A DNA stretch of 64,000 nt from Ischnura elegans (lineage: Eukaryota; Arthropoda; Insecta; Odonata; Coenagrionidae): NCBI RefSeq assembly GCF_921293095.1, contig NC_060251.1:87964566-88028565 (forward strand). Reading direction: 5' to 3'. Below the pieces are notes generated by a model. It was not told the origin of the DNA, ran no database searches, and worked only from the letters and a program-made list of their open reading frames with translations. Below, piece by piece: positions 22,801 through 32,600 of the stretch. The first letter of the stretch is position 1. Each line of letters opens with the position of its first letter. The position numbers and the translations under genes were made by a program.

Positions 22801-25800
22801 AACACCTTCGAAAAACCATGCTTGCACTACAGCTAAAGAGCCGAAATTTTTATCGAAGGTAAACGATGCCGCGTTATACGGGACAAGCACTAAAAGTCCC
22901 CCGATAACCCCCTGGTACCCCCCCAAAAAAATTAAAATTATTTAATAAGTGGTATATTTCGTGTACCATTCATCCGAGTTGTATCGTTTTTATTTTTTCG
23001 GACTGGGCATTGTGTCGGCTATATTTACGCGTCATGTTAAATTATATTGCCCCATTTACACACCCGCAATAAAACTTCAAATTTTTAAATGTACATTTCT
23101 TAACAAAATAGTAGAGGTAAAAAAGGGCTTCCAAGACAAGGACACCTAAAAGCGATTTTTTTAAACCACTTCCCCATAAAGTACGGCTACGAAATTCACA
23201 CGAGTAATGCCTTATTACAGCGCCTATTCACCGCTATGTGGAGAACACAGAATTGGTAATATAAATGTGAGCACTACGGGAAAATTAATTGTTCCCCTAA
23301 AGCTAGATCGCTGGAATTTCTACTGTAGGTAAACAAAGACCTTTTATGCAAGAAAACCCCTCGAAATTTCAAGTGGCTTCCTATAACACCGGGGAAAAAA
23401 TTCTTTTTTTTTCTGTAAATAGCATGTTCTTCGGTGTTTTCGCATATTTTAGCAGTAATTCCCTTCTCCTATGACTCATCGCTAAGGAATTTATTTCGAT
23501 GATTGTGACCGTTGCCAGTACACTCAAAAACAACCTGTTAACCCCCGGACCGCCTTCAAAACATCGTCATAAGCTAAAATGCCACAATCACGGCTAGCAT
23601 GCGTCAAGATTCTGCCTCATTATCCCCCGGTAGCATTTGTAAACGATGGGGGATAGCTGGTAGTACGCATTGCTCTGTGAGGAGTGAAAACCCTGGCGGC
23701 GAAGCTGCCCCCGCCCCAGGAACGACGGAGCCATTCCGAGGAGTCAGAGGCGCGGAAAACCTCCGAGAACCCTCGGGCGGCAAATCTGCTCCAACACGTG
23801 GTGCAGCCGAATGGGTGTCTTACGAGGGGGGAGGGCGCCGATAACCCTTGGGCGGCAAAGCCGCCCACAGGCGAGGAACGGCGAAGCCGTTCCGAGGAGT
23901 CGACGGCTCGGTGGGACCCAGGTAAACCTTGGGCGGCGAAGCCGCCCCAACACGAGGAAGGGCGATGCCGTTCCCAGGAGTCGACCCCTCGGGGGGACTC
24001 GGGTGACCCTTGGGCGGCGAAGCCGCCCTCCCACGATGAACGGCGAAGCCGTTCCGAGGAACTAGCGGGTCTCCGTCAGAGGGCTACCTCGATATCTGGG
24101 CGGCGAAGCCGACACCGGACGAGGAACGGCGAAGCCGTTCCGAGGAGTCGCGGGCGGGACGGCGAAGCCGTCCGGTGGGGGCAGCCGGCGAAGCCGGATG
24201 CGGGGGGTTTTAGGGGGCGTAGCCCCCTAACGAGCGCGCGCAGCGCGGCGAGTTCGTAATATATACTGAAACATTGTATGCCCTGACAATACCAATAATA
24301 AATGAGAAATATTTGGCATTGGTAGAATATCTTTTATCGAGAAATATAAGTGATCAGAACTTCTGAGGGAAAAATCTTGAATGAGAAAGAAAATTTGGAA
24401 TCTTGAGCTAGATCCAAGATTTTTTTTACAAATTCTCCCTCGTTTTGCTTGACTAAAACAATCCCAACTCGCATAGCCATACTCTGTGATAATTTTTAAA
24501 TTTATACTGCCTAATGTATATGGACTCTCTAACTGTTTATTTTCTATTCCCTCAGGAACTACTTGCCTTCACTCTTCCACTTGTTAATTACCATTATTTG
24601 AAAAGGAAGATTGGCAGTTTGATTTTTACCAAAGAACCTGTGGAAGCCATGGATGCTTGCCTTGATCATAATACTCTTTGCTCATTGTGTGAAGAGCCTC
24701 CTATATTGCCATATAAAATAGGCTGTCCACATATTTTTTGTTACTACTGCATCAAGGTGAGTTATGCTGACTAAGTTTACTTCATCTTTATGCAGCAAAT
24801 TCGAGTACAATAGCTGTTCACCAAGCAGAATGCATTTCAAAGGCTTCAGGTCAATGCTTATTGTTTACATGTTAGTGATAGATGTCCTGGAAATCTTGTG
24901 TAGTTTCTGGGGAAAGTTCTGATTTTATAGTCTTAAAAAATAGAGGGAAGGCCACAAAGTATTTGTTGCTGACATTTTATGATTCATTAGTTGAATATTT
25001 TGTAATCATTAGCTGTGATTGGATTTGGTTTGAATGCATGGGAAGTACGTATTATCTGATTTTCAAAGTTTACATTAAATGTATTTTGAAATAAGGCAAA
25101 TAAAAAATCATTTCTTCAGCAAAGCTTTTCAGAAAAAAGCGTTCCTTTGCCTTCCATCTTGTGTATTCCAATGAACATTTTAAACCTTTATTGTGTGATT
25201 TTCAGATGATTTTAAAATACAGTGGGCCATTTTAATATGCATTTATTCTATTTTACATATTTATCATTCGTCTATGACATAGGTATACCTTAATGAAGGA
25301 AAAACATTTTTTAACATTCAAGAATGCGTAAAATTTAATGGATTCATCAAATGCCTTTAAACTGTCCTGTCTGCTTTGAATACCTACTGGTGAACATCTT
25401 TATAAGTTACTCATGCTGTACATTCTGTTGCACTCCTGAAATTATACGTATTGCCTGCTTTACCCAGATTCTCACCCTGAAATTTTATTACCTGGAACTC
25501 GCACCATGAGACACTATGAAATGATACATGTATGCGTTAGATGTTTGTAACTTCATTGTTGTTCATGTGAATATCACATTTAACCTATCCATTGCATTTT
25601 TTTGTTACGTTATGCTTTTATCAGTTAGATTAACCATAATTTTAAGCAAAGATAACATACGTTATAATCAAAATTGTCACTGCGTGACCTTATACAATGC
25701 CCACAAAAGTAATTTTAGTATGCAAATCTGATTTTTTCTTTGAATTACTTGGCAAAAGTATTGATTATGTGTATGTTGTAGAAGTTATGCCAGCAAATTG

Positions 25801-26133
25801 CCAATATGAATAAAAGACTTGTGATTATCTTCTAAATCTTAATTAGGTACTTACAATTAGCTTTTATTCCTGTATTTGCTCTAAATCTTAGATTTTTATT
25901 CTCAAGTGGTTGGAAATGTTAAGGTTTTTGATTCTTTGACTTTTATGCTCTGTAATTGCTTTGTTTAGTTTTAAAACATAGAAATTTTTTAAATACTTTT
26001 ATTGTGAAGGGATAATGGCAGTTTTTAATAGATCAATTCTTATTTACAGGCTCAAATGATTGCTGATTCACAATTTGAATGTAATGTCTGTGGATTCCCA
26101 TCCCGAGGATCTATTCAACTGGTGAAAATGTGA
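10896..26133 (+). CDS. PEX2: PEX2, peroxisome biogenesis factor 2 (RING E3 ubiquitin ligase), 7 exons
   Basis: Exons: 10896-10937, 12756-12833, 14685-14747, 15392-15571, 15666-15866, 24556-24756, 26050-26133 (stop TGA 26131). All introns are GT-AG and phase 0, and the spliced frame gives 282 aa against about 305 in human. The N-terminus (VEQLDAVDLDKEV) and residues 122-188 (NLVNFLIFLRKG, YMTRELLWHGFA) match the conserved membrane region. The C-terminal RING has all eight ligands in C3HC4 order: Cys230, Cys233, Cys245, His247, Cys250, Cys253, Cys266, Cys269. The last exon junction splits the RING. PEX2 forms a membrane complex with PEX10 and PEX12 that ubiquitinates the import receptor PEX5 for recycling. 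Exon 1 is tiny (14 codons) and its ATG directly follows the divergent promoter region. Intron 5 is 8.7 kb and packed with transposons. Confidence 0.97.
11150..11530 (-). mobile_element. Retrotransposon reverse transcriptase C-terminal scrap in PEX2 intron 1
   Basis: On the minus strand 11435-11235 reads GHYRRQLMRME.. GKGMLQIVIEV..VGEEDKGRE, a degraded version of the basic C-terminal block (RRQ..GHLLRR.G.L..VIEGR..GRRGRGR) found in the other non-LTR relics here. The surrounding plus strand is pyrimidine-rich, as expected for the antisense of such an element. Confidence 0.6.
13150..14060 (-). mobile_element. Ty1/copia-type retrotransposon relic (gag to protease) in PEX2 intron 2
   Basis: Minus-strand translation in shifting frames shows a CCHC-knuckle remnant CKNPGHIGWN near 13500-13465, then the copia protease start VDYGASHHVTPF near 13352-13317 (family form D-S/T-G-A-S-x-H-M/V). 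Next come GTIKLANCEFAPVLGKG near 13290-13240 and VMYKPNLVGNLF near 13175-13145. An upstream 80-codon open stretch (14051-13809) is in the place of gag. Stops and frameshifts are frequent, and no integrase, reverse transcriptase or LTR was recognised. The protease Ser/Thr of D-S/T-G reads Tyr here, consistent with decay. Confidence 0.72.
15125..15194. repeat. 70-bp near-perfect palindrome in PEX2 intron 3
   Basis: Arms 15125-15159 and 15160-15194 are 35 nt each with three mismatches and no loop (centre acaaaaa|tttttgt). It lies 197 bp upstream of exon 4. It could be a tiny foldback element or a cruciform or hairpin-forming site. There is no evidence of a mature small RNA. Confidence 0.8.
16779..17090. 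mobile_element. TTAA-flanked piggyBac-like MITE
   Basis: TTAA (16779-16782 and 17087-17090) flanks terminal inverted repeats cccttttgctgc / gcagcaaaaggg, the arrangement of piggyBac superfamily elements (TTAA duplication, CCC...GGG ends). The interior is about 300 bp, CpG-rich relative to the intron, and non-coding. The overlapping open frames on both strands (16906-17170) are products of that composition. Confidence 0.85.
17453..17976. mobile_element. pogo/Tigger-like MITE
   Basis: It starts cagtggaggacctcaaatcc just after TA and ends with the imperfect inverted copy (gaatatgaggtgctgaactg). Such ends are typical of pogo-like Tc1/mariner elements. About 524 bp, no transposase. The TIR match is partial, so the copy is old. 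Confidence 0.6.
17977..18305 (-). repeat. Dispersed repeat, inverted relative of 54066-54413
   Basis: The reverse complement aligns along its length with 54066-54413. Both share a ttgctcgggaag-type start, gttttctc, gtgtcaagagga, gatgtcct, a cagtgcagccgt-like word and a final catcctttttt. A MITE at 18308-18594 interrupts the end nearest 18300. It has no coding potential. Confidence 0.7.
18308..18597. mobile_element. hAT-like MITE (CAGTGGCG-type family, diverged)
   Basis: Begins caggggtggatacagg with a long G run and ends ccccccctaaatccgcctatgcactg. The layout matches the CAGTGGCG MITEs with verified 8-bp duplications elsewhere in this window. Its own target duplication is ambiguous because the flank repeats the end bases. 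Confidence 0.6.
18651..21553. mobile_element. 2.9 kb piggyBac-like element, non-autonomous, in PEX2 intron 5
   Basis: TTAA at 18651-18654 and 21550-21553 flanks the ends ccctcatatggatt and its inverted copy aatccatatgagg. Subterminal inverted blocks (about 18681-18720 and 21330-21373) share acgtcgttggattttcgg and a GC palindrome ggcgccgcagcggcgcc. The TTAA duplication plus CCC-type ends is the piggyBac signature. None of the internal open frames (19471-19746, 19847-20257) resembles a transposase, so it must be mobilised in trans or is dead. It contains a 322-bp tandem duplication. Confidence 0.82.
20689..21330. repeat. Tandem duplication, 2 x ~322 bp, inside the piggyBac-like element
   Basis: Copy 1 20689-21010 and copy 2 21011-21330 both begin gcccaagcaaaactaagtcg and end gtagcgacgaggaaat, with scattered substitutions and small indels. 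Copy 2 runs directly into the right subterminal GC palindrome. Confidence 0.9.
22165..22540 (+). repeat. ~169-bp tandem repeat in the unclassified element
   Basis: The words actagattttttgg..gatttttt and tttccaatgcttttcttatgg recur at a spacing of about 169 bp (for example ttccaatgct at 22251 and 22420). There are two full copies and a third partial one ending near 22540. Confidence 0.75.
22685..23405 (+). repeat. Diverged ~470-bp direct repeat in the unclassified element
   Basis: Segments starting near 22693 (ccacttcccgacgacgtacgg) and 23164 (ccacttccccataaagtacgg) run in parallel through ggagarcrcagaat-like and ggtaaacra-like words to cccc-rich ends. This indicates an old tandem duplication. 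Confidence 0.55.
23690..24250 (+). repeat. GC-rich hairpin array, ~81-86 bp units
   Basis: The palindromic word gggcggcgaagccgccc or a close variant occurs at 23850, 23931, 24012 and 24098 (spacing 81, 81, 86), with degraded copies near 23695 and 23765. It alternates with ggaacggcgaagccgttcc (23875, near 23955, 24037, 24123). The array then shortens to gacggcgaagccgtc, gccggcgaagccgg and gggggcgtagccccc. All share the loop gaag or gtag. Long open frames across it (for example 23684-24259) follow from composition and repetition and are not a recognisable protein. Confidence 0.88.
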
Positions 26134-26277
26134 TACTTCCTAAAAAAATGTTTAGAAACAAAGATGCCTTTGCAATTTCCGTGATGGAATTATGTATTGA
26201 AACAGTGAGTTTATGTGTATATATTATTTTTAAATAATTTTTATTTTGGGTATTGGTTTGTGCATACATATTTTAGC

Positions 26278-26283
26278 AATAAA
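26278..26283 (+). terminator. Candidate PEX2 polyadenylation signal AATAAA
   Basis: An exact AATAAA lies 145 nt after the PEX2 stop codon, a plausible 3' end. Usage is not shown by sequence alone. Confidence 0.45.
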
Positions 26284-26289
26284 ATAATA

Positions 26290-27840
26290 TATTGTTACAG
26301 CTCTGATTTGTTTTAGTCTCGCCATGCAAAGATTGCAAGCTATTTGCAATTGAAATACAGTCCTATAACTATTTTATGTGGGATGTTTTTGGTTATATTT
26401 TAAGGGGCATTAAATACAACATGATAAGTTTTAGCCCATCCTCCCACACTATAAAATTAGATGACGTTTATATTACTCATCTCAGGGTGAGTACTCATTA
26501 TTTACAATTTTTTTGAAGACTACTGTGCAAAGTTGTGTAAGAGCTTTGCTTTTGGAAACATAATTAGAAAGAATAGATGGAGGATTCAATTAATAAAATT
26601 TTATAATTGATGAATGATACATTTTACTATTATTCTAGAGATAAATTAATATAACTTAAATTTGAAATATGGATGATAAAATACTCAAGGATTCACATAC
26701 ACCTTCCGCTTGTGTTTTCCTTTTTGATTTTTCACCCATCTCCTTTGCTGATCATCATCTCATGTGATTTGTGGAAGTCCCCTAAGGTAAGTGATGAGAT
26801 CTACAATGTCTGGAAAACCTTGTGGCAACCACTGAATCAGTGATTGGGAAGTGGAGTCTTATTTGGCTCAACAGCTAATTTCATACAGCATTCATTATTT
26901 AAAGCTCACATTTGAGAACACTGGCTAATTACAGTTTTTCAGTAAAGTATGAAATGAAATGCGTATGCTGGTAAGCAAGCATAGAAGCTATTGTACTCAT
27001 TGAGGTACTACCTTGAAATAATTGAGGTGATACTATTTTGCTGCTAACCATTTAGGAATGTATAGCCATCAGGCTAATCACAGTTGGCATTGTGTGAATG
27101 GGACTTTATGTTGATCCTTTTTTGTGGGGTGTGTCTTTTTTATCATACCCTCTATCAATCAATTACTTAAATCCTATTCATGTAGCAGTTATATCAGGTA
27201 GGTGTGCTTAAATGCAAAAAAACTCACTCATTTTCCTTCAAACTTGAAATTTCAATAATGTTCTGAAGGGAAAGATAAAGGACCGATACCATCATGCAGT
27301 GGTGGCTGATGATTATATATCCAGGGTGTGCATTAGAGAAGATATGCAATGATGAAAAAGGGTATGAAGTTCAAATGAATGCTGCTAAATGGCGCTGAAT
27401 GCATTGACGGACTAGGATCCTGAGCGCAGGTAGCGTAGGTGGCAGCTACACCACTAACACACCACAGTTACTCACCAAATATGTGCGTGCACACTCGTGT
27501 CGTGATAAGTCTGCTCCCAGCACCCATTTGAACATGGCATGCCCTCCACTCACCTCGTCCCGCACCCACAAGCGATCGCATAGACTGAATATGCGGATGG
27601 CGTGATGCCACGGGATAGCACACTAGTAGATTGGTGTATTCGCCAAGGAGACAGCAGTAGTGTTTGGAGCTTCATATCCCATCTCTGTGTGGACAGGATT
27701 TTTATCTTTCTCTTCTTTGCAGAGGAATACATAGTTTTCTATTATAATTCATTCTTCTTTGGGTGAGCAGTTGCTGACATGCATATATGTACGCGCTGCC
27801 ACTGCCATCATGCCTCCGTCCCTGAAATGATACCACAATG
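26290..27840. other. Intergenic, nothing firm recognised
   Basis: AT-rich sequence without exons. 27298-27480 starts cagtggtggctgatg and ends near gtggcagctacaccactaa, faintly like a MITE, but no target duplication was found. Confidence 0.35.
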
Positions 27841-27841
27841 A

Positions 27842-27930
27842 TACTATCATCATCACTTGTCAAATATCCTAATATTGGTTTCATGCAGCTCTCCTCTCAA
27901 TTCTCCTATCAGTATGTCTTTAAAACATAC
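27842..27930 (-). mobile_element. Retrotransposon 3' tail fragment
   Basis: The plus strand catcatcacttgtcaaatat through ggtttcatgcagctctcctc matches the tails at 1163-1290 and 51849-51968. It stops abruptly beside the mariner relic. Confidence 0.65.
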
Positions 27931-27937
27931 AAGGTGT

Positions 27938-28600
27938 GATAAAAAAATAGTGGACTAACTTTATAACTTTTTTATTTTGGCGGATACCACTTAATCAAAC
28001 TTGTCACCCTCAAAGTGCATGCCTTGGCAGACAACTCACCTTTGCCAATGTTTCTTCCAGCTCTCGAACTCTGCCTGGTAAACTGCAATAGGGATCCTCT
28101 TCAGATCTGCTGTACAATTAGTTTTAATGTTCGCTATAGAGTTGAATTGGTGCCCTTTCAAGGATGATTTTAACTTTGGATACGAAAAAAGCCAGATGTA
28201 GCCTCATCTGTAGAATAGGGTGGCTGCGGGATCACGAAAGTTCAGGTTTTGGTGAAAAACTCTTTCACAATCAGTGTGTGAGCAGGTGCTTTATCGTGGT
28301 GGAAACGCCATCATGAGGGACAAATTTTGATGCGACATGCATCATGCCCAAATGTCTATCAAAATTGTCTGACAAGATCCAAAACTAATGTTCACTTCTT
28401 CGGCTACCTCCATAACATTTGAACGGCGATTTTCCTCTACCCCGAGTAATGAGTGGCTAACATTTGGTGTACCTACACAACCTACACAAGGTTTGATATC
28501 ATATAAATGGCCTACCTTACCCAGGGACACACCAATTCTCCCTCATAATGGTGTTGTATTTTGTCCACGACTGCTTGCTTGAATAGTTAACTTGCTTATT
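27938..28600 (-). mobile_element. mariner-like transposase relic
   Basis: The right-hand end begins acaaggtgtgataaaaaaat, a mariner-type terminal repeat. On the minus strand 28530-28342 encodes the helix-turn-helix part (VAEEVNISFGSCQTI). Further down, 28330-27965, in changing frames, are the C-terminal words LTH, RSHPILQMRLHLAFF and KGELSAKACTLRVTSLIKW. These correspond to the PPYSPDLAP..DFFLF region and the conserved end of irritans/rosa-type transposases. The central catalytic part is missing and stops are frequent, so this is a dead, internally deleted copy. Confidence 0.82.
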
Positions 28601-29480
28601 TTCCAGCTAACCTCTGTATCTAGAGTACGACCCAACATCCACAACCCAATGGATGCACTCATTGGCCTTACGCCAAGCCCGAAACATGAAACCATCTTTT
28701 GTAAATTATCAATTATTCCCAAAATGGGACAGAATAATCTCTGAAGATGCTGCCAACTTTGAATGGATGGCTAATTAATCTGTGAGCATAGACCAGTTAT
28801 ATCATGATGGAAAGTAAGTGATTTATACTTTCCAGTCATGTCAACTCTGCGTTGGAAAATTTTCAAACCCTTGGGTATATCTGGAGCTATTGATCATTAG
28901 TGCACAGAAGTTTCCTAAGCATGATAAAAATAACTGCTACATCACCTTCTACTGCTGACACTGAGATATCCTACCCTTGTCGTTCCTTATTAACATTCAA
29001 GGCTCTGCTTATTATAACAATCTATTTAGTGGCAGGAGAAGGGCATGCAAATTTATGTCAGGGCCGATGAATCAAGAGAACCTCCTCATTGTTCAGTGTG
29101 TTAAATATAAAGAATTTATGTAAAATGTGTCAAATGACATTTTACACCATATTGTCTTTTATTTGACTGAAATTCATTTTACTAGGTAGTTACTGTTTTC
29201 TGCGTGTTTCGTTTCAGTTTGTTTATAATTGAAGAATAGAATTAAAATGTATTTGAAAATAAATTTTTATTTTACTAACTCTAGCCTTTCAAAATTTTGA
29301 TGTAATGGTCGACAGGAGATAGTTTTGAAGTTGGAGGAAGTGAAGATTTTTGTCACAGTAGATCAGGGAATTTGAATTAGAGAAACTTGTTACAGCCCTT
29401 AAAATATATTTTTTGGGAGGTTTTTGGGCAGAAAGAGATGAAACTTCATGCTCAGGAAAGCGATGAAAAACTGTTTCAAG
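28600..29480. other. Intergenic, nothing recognised
   Basis: No repeat boundary, exon or RNA gene seen. AT-rich up to the CpG-bearing stretch that follows. Confidence 0.35.
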
Positions 29481-29499
29481 GCATTTTGAATAATATCAT

Positions 29500-30260
29500 A
29501 GATCGGTTTTCGCGGCACTTGTTTATTCTTTGGGTCAAGGTCAAGTGAAAGTATCGCCCTTTTCCTCGGAACATGACGACTACGGCTGGTCATCGTCGCG
29601 AGAGGAATGAGAAGTTACGAAGAAATTCGTAATTCTCAATTTCCTCGTTCGGAGGTGAAGGAAAACCGTTTGTATATCCTGACTCGTTACTTGGAGCGTC
29701 AGAATGACCTCATTGACGTGAGTTCAGCATCGCAATGACATTGGCGTCGCTTGTGTCAGAGCAACGCCCATTCAAAAGTCGCGTTAAATGCCCGCGAGCA
29801 ATTAGTACGTTATTTACCCACAATTTTGATTTTTTTTGTCGAATGGAATGCATAATTACGAAGAAATACAATCCCAGCCGTTGTTCTTCTTGGAAGATGA
29901 TGCAGAGGCTCGTACGAGGAAAAGTGGCTGGATTTATGTCGTCGGGGAAGTCACCGCCAGAGAAAAGGAGGAAGTTCTCGAGAGAGCACGTTGGAGAAAG
30001 CTTCTCCTGCGATACTCCGGCGCTATTCGTGAAGTGATCTTTACGAAGTGTTGAGTAAGAAATTTTCTTAGTGGCGTATGAAAATCATTTACGCTGAGTG
30101 TGTATTACCGTTGATTCAAGGCCATCCGAAGCTTGAAAGTGCAGTGTTGTTGTCCACCTGTTCCTAGCAGTCATCTATGTTTCTCTCGTCTGCGGCAAGA
30201 GTGGCGTGCACGACTTAACGTTCGAGGATCTCTTATCTGGTAGGTTGCATTAATTATGTA
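29500..30260 (+). promoter_or_regulatory. CpG-rich stretch, possible promoter/5' exon of the SLC5 transporter
   Basis: CpG is conspicuously frequent here compared with the AT-rich sequence on both sides. In animals with germline CpG methylation that pattern marks unmethylated promoters. The transporter's coding exon 1 is preceded by a splice acceptor (33551-33554), so a non-coding first exon upstream is required. A donor-like ctg|gtaggt occurs at 30239. Short open frames exist on both strands (29836-30054 plus; 29593-29399 minus, starting MTSRSRHVPRKRAIL), but neither was recognised. Assignment to the transporter is inference. Confidence 0.35.
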
Positions 30261-30269
30261 AATATTGGT

Positions 30270-31930
30270 GCTTATAGTCGATAAAGGGAGATTCAGTTTC
30301 AGTTTAATGTTCCCGACAGTAGTGCCTCTTTGTTTCACGTCCTTATCGCCGGCTGCCTTTGCATTTCGTTGTCTCGCCGAATTTATTACTGTGAGGGTAA
30401 AAGGGTGAGTGTCACGGTTTGCATAATTTCATGGGGATTAGCTACGTTTCAATAGTCGTTTTTTCCCGGTGGTTTGAACCGAAAATCGCATGGAAATTGG
30501 TGTGATACAATGAAATGTAGGCCGGAAATATTTGTTGTGCTTATTCTTAACGTCGAACTGATCAGTATGCTTTGGCTAAGAAAGCAGCGTTGAAATCTTA
30601 TCATACTTTCGATTTGTTATTAAATCCCGCATTTAGTATTTAGACATTTATTTCGGTAATAAGTGTCCTTAACTTCGCGAGGCATTTTAAAGTGCATTTG
30701 GAAGGGGAATTCAAAATTTTCAGGATGATAATTTTGCAGCTGGAGTTATATGTTTTTCCAAATTTCAACATTTCTTAATTGCTATCTCTTGCAGTTTTTA
30801 AAATTGATATTCATTCATATCCCAACAAGGGTTCTTCTAATCTCAATCTCACCCCAATAAAGAGATTTTTCGTACAATTATTTCTTTATTCAATAAGTTA
30901 TAAGGCTTCATATGTGATCCATGGATTTATCTTGGCAGCTTTTTCTTGTCCTAACAGTTTATTTACTACCCCCATTAGAGTGCATTAAATGTTTTTGAGC
31001 AATCTGTTTCTGATTTATCAGTCAGGATATCTCAATATCTTTTCTCCATTGCTTGCTGAAATTTTTGCGCATGTTGAACTTCTTCAATTTTTTCTGCTTG
31101 GTATTATTTTTTTACTGCTTATTTATTTTTAAATTTGGGTGGTGTTTAATCAACAGTAAATCATAGCCACCGGTAGTAACTGCCTAGTGGTACCTCTTGC
31201 ACTTCTTTAAGAACTCCTGGTACATGAACTCTTTGTCTAAGTCTGTTGAAGACTTCTTACTAACGTTTACTTAGAATTTAGTTTTGAAATTTCCACTATC
31301 ACAAACTGATAGTGAAGGAACCTCATGATGCCAGGCAGAACTATGAGCATGGCCAAGTGTGTGGTGATTTTTGATGGCCCTCTGTTGCGGGTTTTATCGC
31401 TGACTATCAGAAAACCTTTTTCGTTTTTTTGGAGGGGAATGCATTTTGTATGGGTTAATTTGAAGTGGGCTTAGCTTGACTATCTCACGAGAATTTGCCA
31501 TTTGTTGGGGACGTTAAGCCATTGAGTGCTGCATTACAAATGGCATTGGAAATAAAACCAAGTTCACCAAAAATCATGTTCTGGATGGCGGAAACAGAAT
31601 GAGTGATCATGCCCACCAGTCCGAATACCCCTGTGATGTTTTGTTGCTTTGCAGGAAGATCTTTGTTATTAGTAAATGTGCAAACTCTATATAGCCCTGC
31701 AGGAAAGCTGACAATTCTTGCTCAATTTGTGTATGAAACCAATGGTTTGACAGGGTAGATATCTCATGATATTCTTAGGTGAAATCTATGCATTCAGAAT
31801 ATTTGTTCCAATGAGCCTGCAATTGCGTGTTGTATGGAGAACATTAGACTAATACTTTTAAGCTGGTTATTGTGGTTTATGAGACGACATTATATTCCTG
31901 GAAAATGTTCTCAAAAGTTATGGTTATGGG
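30270..31930. other. Presumed transporter 5' intron or flank, nothing firm
   Basis: AT-rich sequence. ggggacgttaagcc near 31508 recalls a word in the SINE at 6838-7115 but is too short to call. No exon was found. Confidence 0.35.
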
Positions 31931-31940
31931 GGGTATGGTC

Positions 31941-32217
31941 TTGTGGCGTAACCAGGAGTTTGAAATTGGGGGGGTTCACTGGTGATATCCATGCCCTTGC
32001 ATGGTGCGTGGAAGGGTAAAAGGGGGGTTCTCCCCCAGAAAATATTGGGATTATGTTTGAAAACGTGACTATTAGGACTGAAGAACAGTAATTTTTTAAC
32101 TAGTATTTATTAAAATTTATTTAGTGAGACTAACTCATTTTTGGCACCTCTTTTAAAGGCTCAAGGGGGAGGTTCGTAACCTGGAAAACCCCTTTCCCCC
32201 CTCTGGCTATGCCACTG
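31941..32217. mobile_element. hAT-type MITE, CAGTGGCG family
   Basis: It begins ttgtggcgtaaccagg (first bases mutated) and ends ctggctatgccactg, with G-rich and C-rich subterminal runs. An 8-bp target duplication, gtatggtc / gtctggtc (31933-31940, 32218-32225), has one mismatch. Confidence 0.78.
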
Positions 32218-32228
32218 GTCTGGTCTCA

Positions 32229-32345
32229 TAGTGTTGGTTTTTAACCTTAGCCTTCATACTACAGGATCTAAGCTTGCTGCAATGGTTTGGTGTAGCTCAA
32301 AAATGACCACACTTTTATCTCCGCCAAAGATGGGAGCAGCAGGGA
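32229..32345 (+). repeat. ~115-bp segment duplicated at 34288-34400
   Basis: agtgttggtttttaacctta through accaaagatgggagca-type wording recurs at 34288-34400 with few mismatches, once upstream of and once inside transporter intron 1. The repeat is non-coding. Confidence 0.85.
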
Positions 32346-32600
32346 CAGTTGTGTTCAAACGATAATTACGTGAAGTCTTATGCAGTGTGTGTAGCCAAAA
32401 ATCCATATTTTAACTGGAAAAATTGGTGGTTGTCTTATACTCCTCTCCACCCTATGAGGTGCTGTATGGAAGCAGCAAGGGCAGCGGTGTTCAAATGATA
32501 AAATTATCATTTGATCAAATGATAAAATCATAATTTTATAAGAAGTCTTTTATGTTGAGTACAGGGTATAGCCAAAAATCTATATTTTAACCCTTTCGCT
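32336..32600 (+). repeat. Local tandem duplication, second copy interrupted by a TTAA element
   Basis: Copy A (about 32336-32465) and copy B (about 32470-32590, resuming at about 33332-33375) share gcagcaggga.., gtgttcaaa.gata, agtctt, gtagccaaaaatc.atatttt, then ggaaaaat..ggt..tcttac. Copy A has an uninterrupted ttaactggaaaaa at 32410. In copy B the foldback element sits exactly at that TTAA. Confidence 0.82.

Larger units (their letters stand above)
21885..24266. mobile_element. Unclassified 2.36 kb mobile element with 10-bp target duplication
   Basis: A perfect direct repeat taatatatac (21885-21894 and 24257-24266) brackets 21895-24256. The ends are unlike each other: the left starts agcccgatgtgtgacgg followed by ctgactgattcactcactga. 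The right ends in stem-loops agggggcgtagccccct and gcgcgcgcagcgcggc. There is no poly-A, no terminal inverted repeat, no LTR and no recognisable protein. Composition shifts from very AT-rich (22180-22560) to very GC-rich (23680-24250). Internally it is built from diverged tandem duplications. I could not assign it to a known superfamily; a Helitron is unlikely because Helitrons make no target duplication. Confidence 0.7.

Noticed and set aside
23684-24259. 191-codon open frame with repeated PWAAKPP and RRSRSEE blocks
   Set aside because: It is generated by the GC-rich hairpin array; several frames on both strands are open, and the repeats follow the DNA period, not a protein domain.
21885-24266. 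Bacterial or endosymbiont DNA fragment, suggested by GC-rich hairpins
   Set aside because: It is bracketed by a perfect target duplication within a PEX2 intron and has no bacterial genes; a mobile element explains it better.
29836-30054. 72-codon open frame in the CpG-rich stretch
   Set aside because: Protein-like composition, but no recognisable family and another frame is equally open; mentioned only as part of the possible promoter.
31500-31560. Second SINE copy suggested by ggggacgttaagcc
   Set aside because: Only one short word is shared with the SINE at 6838-7115.
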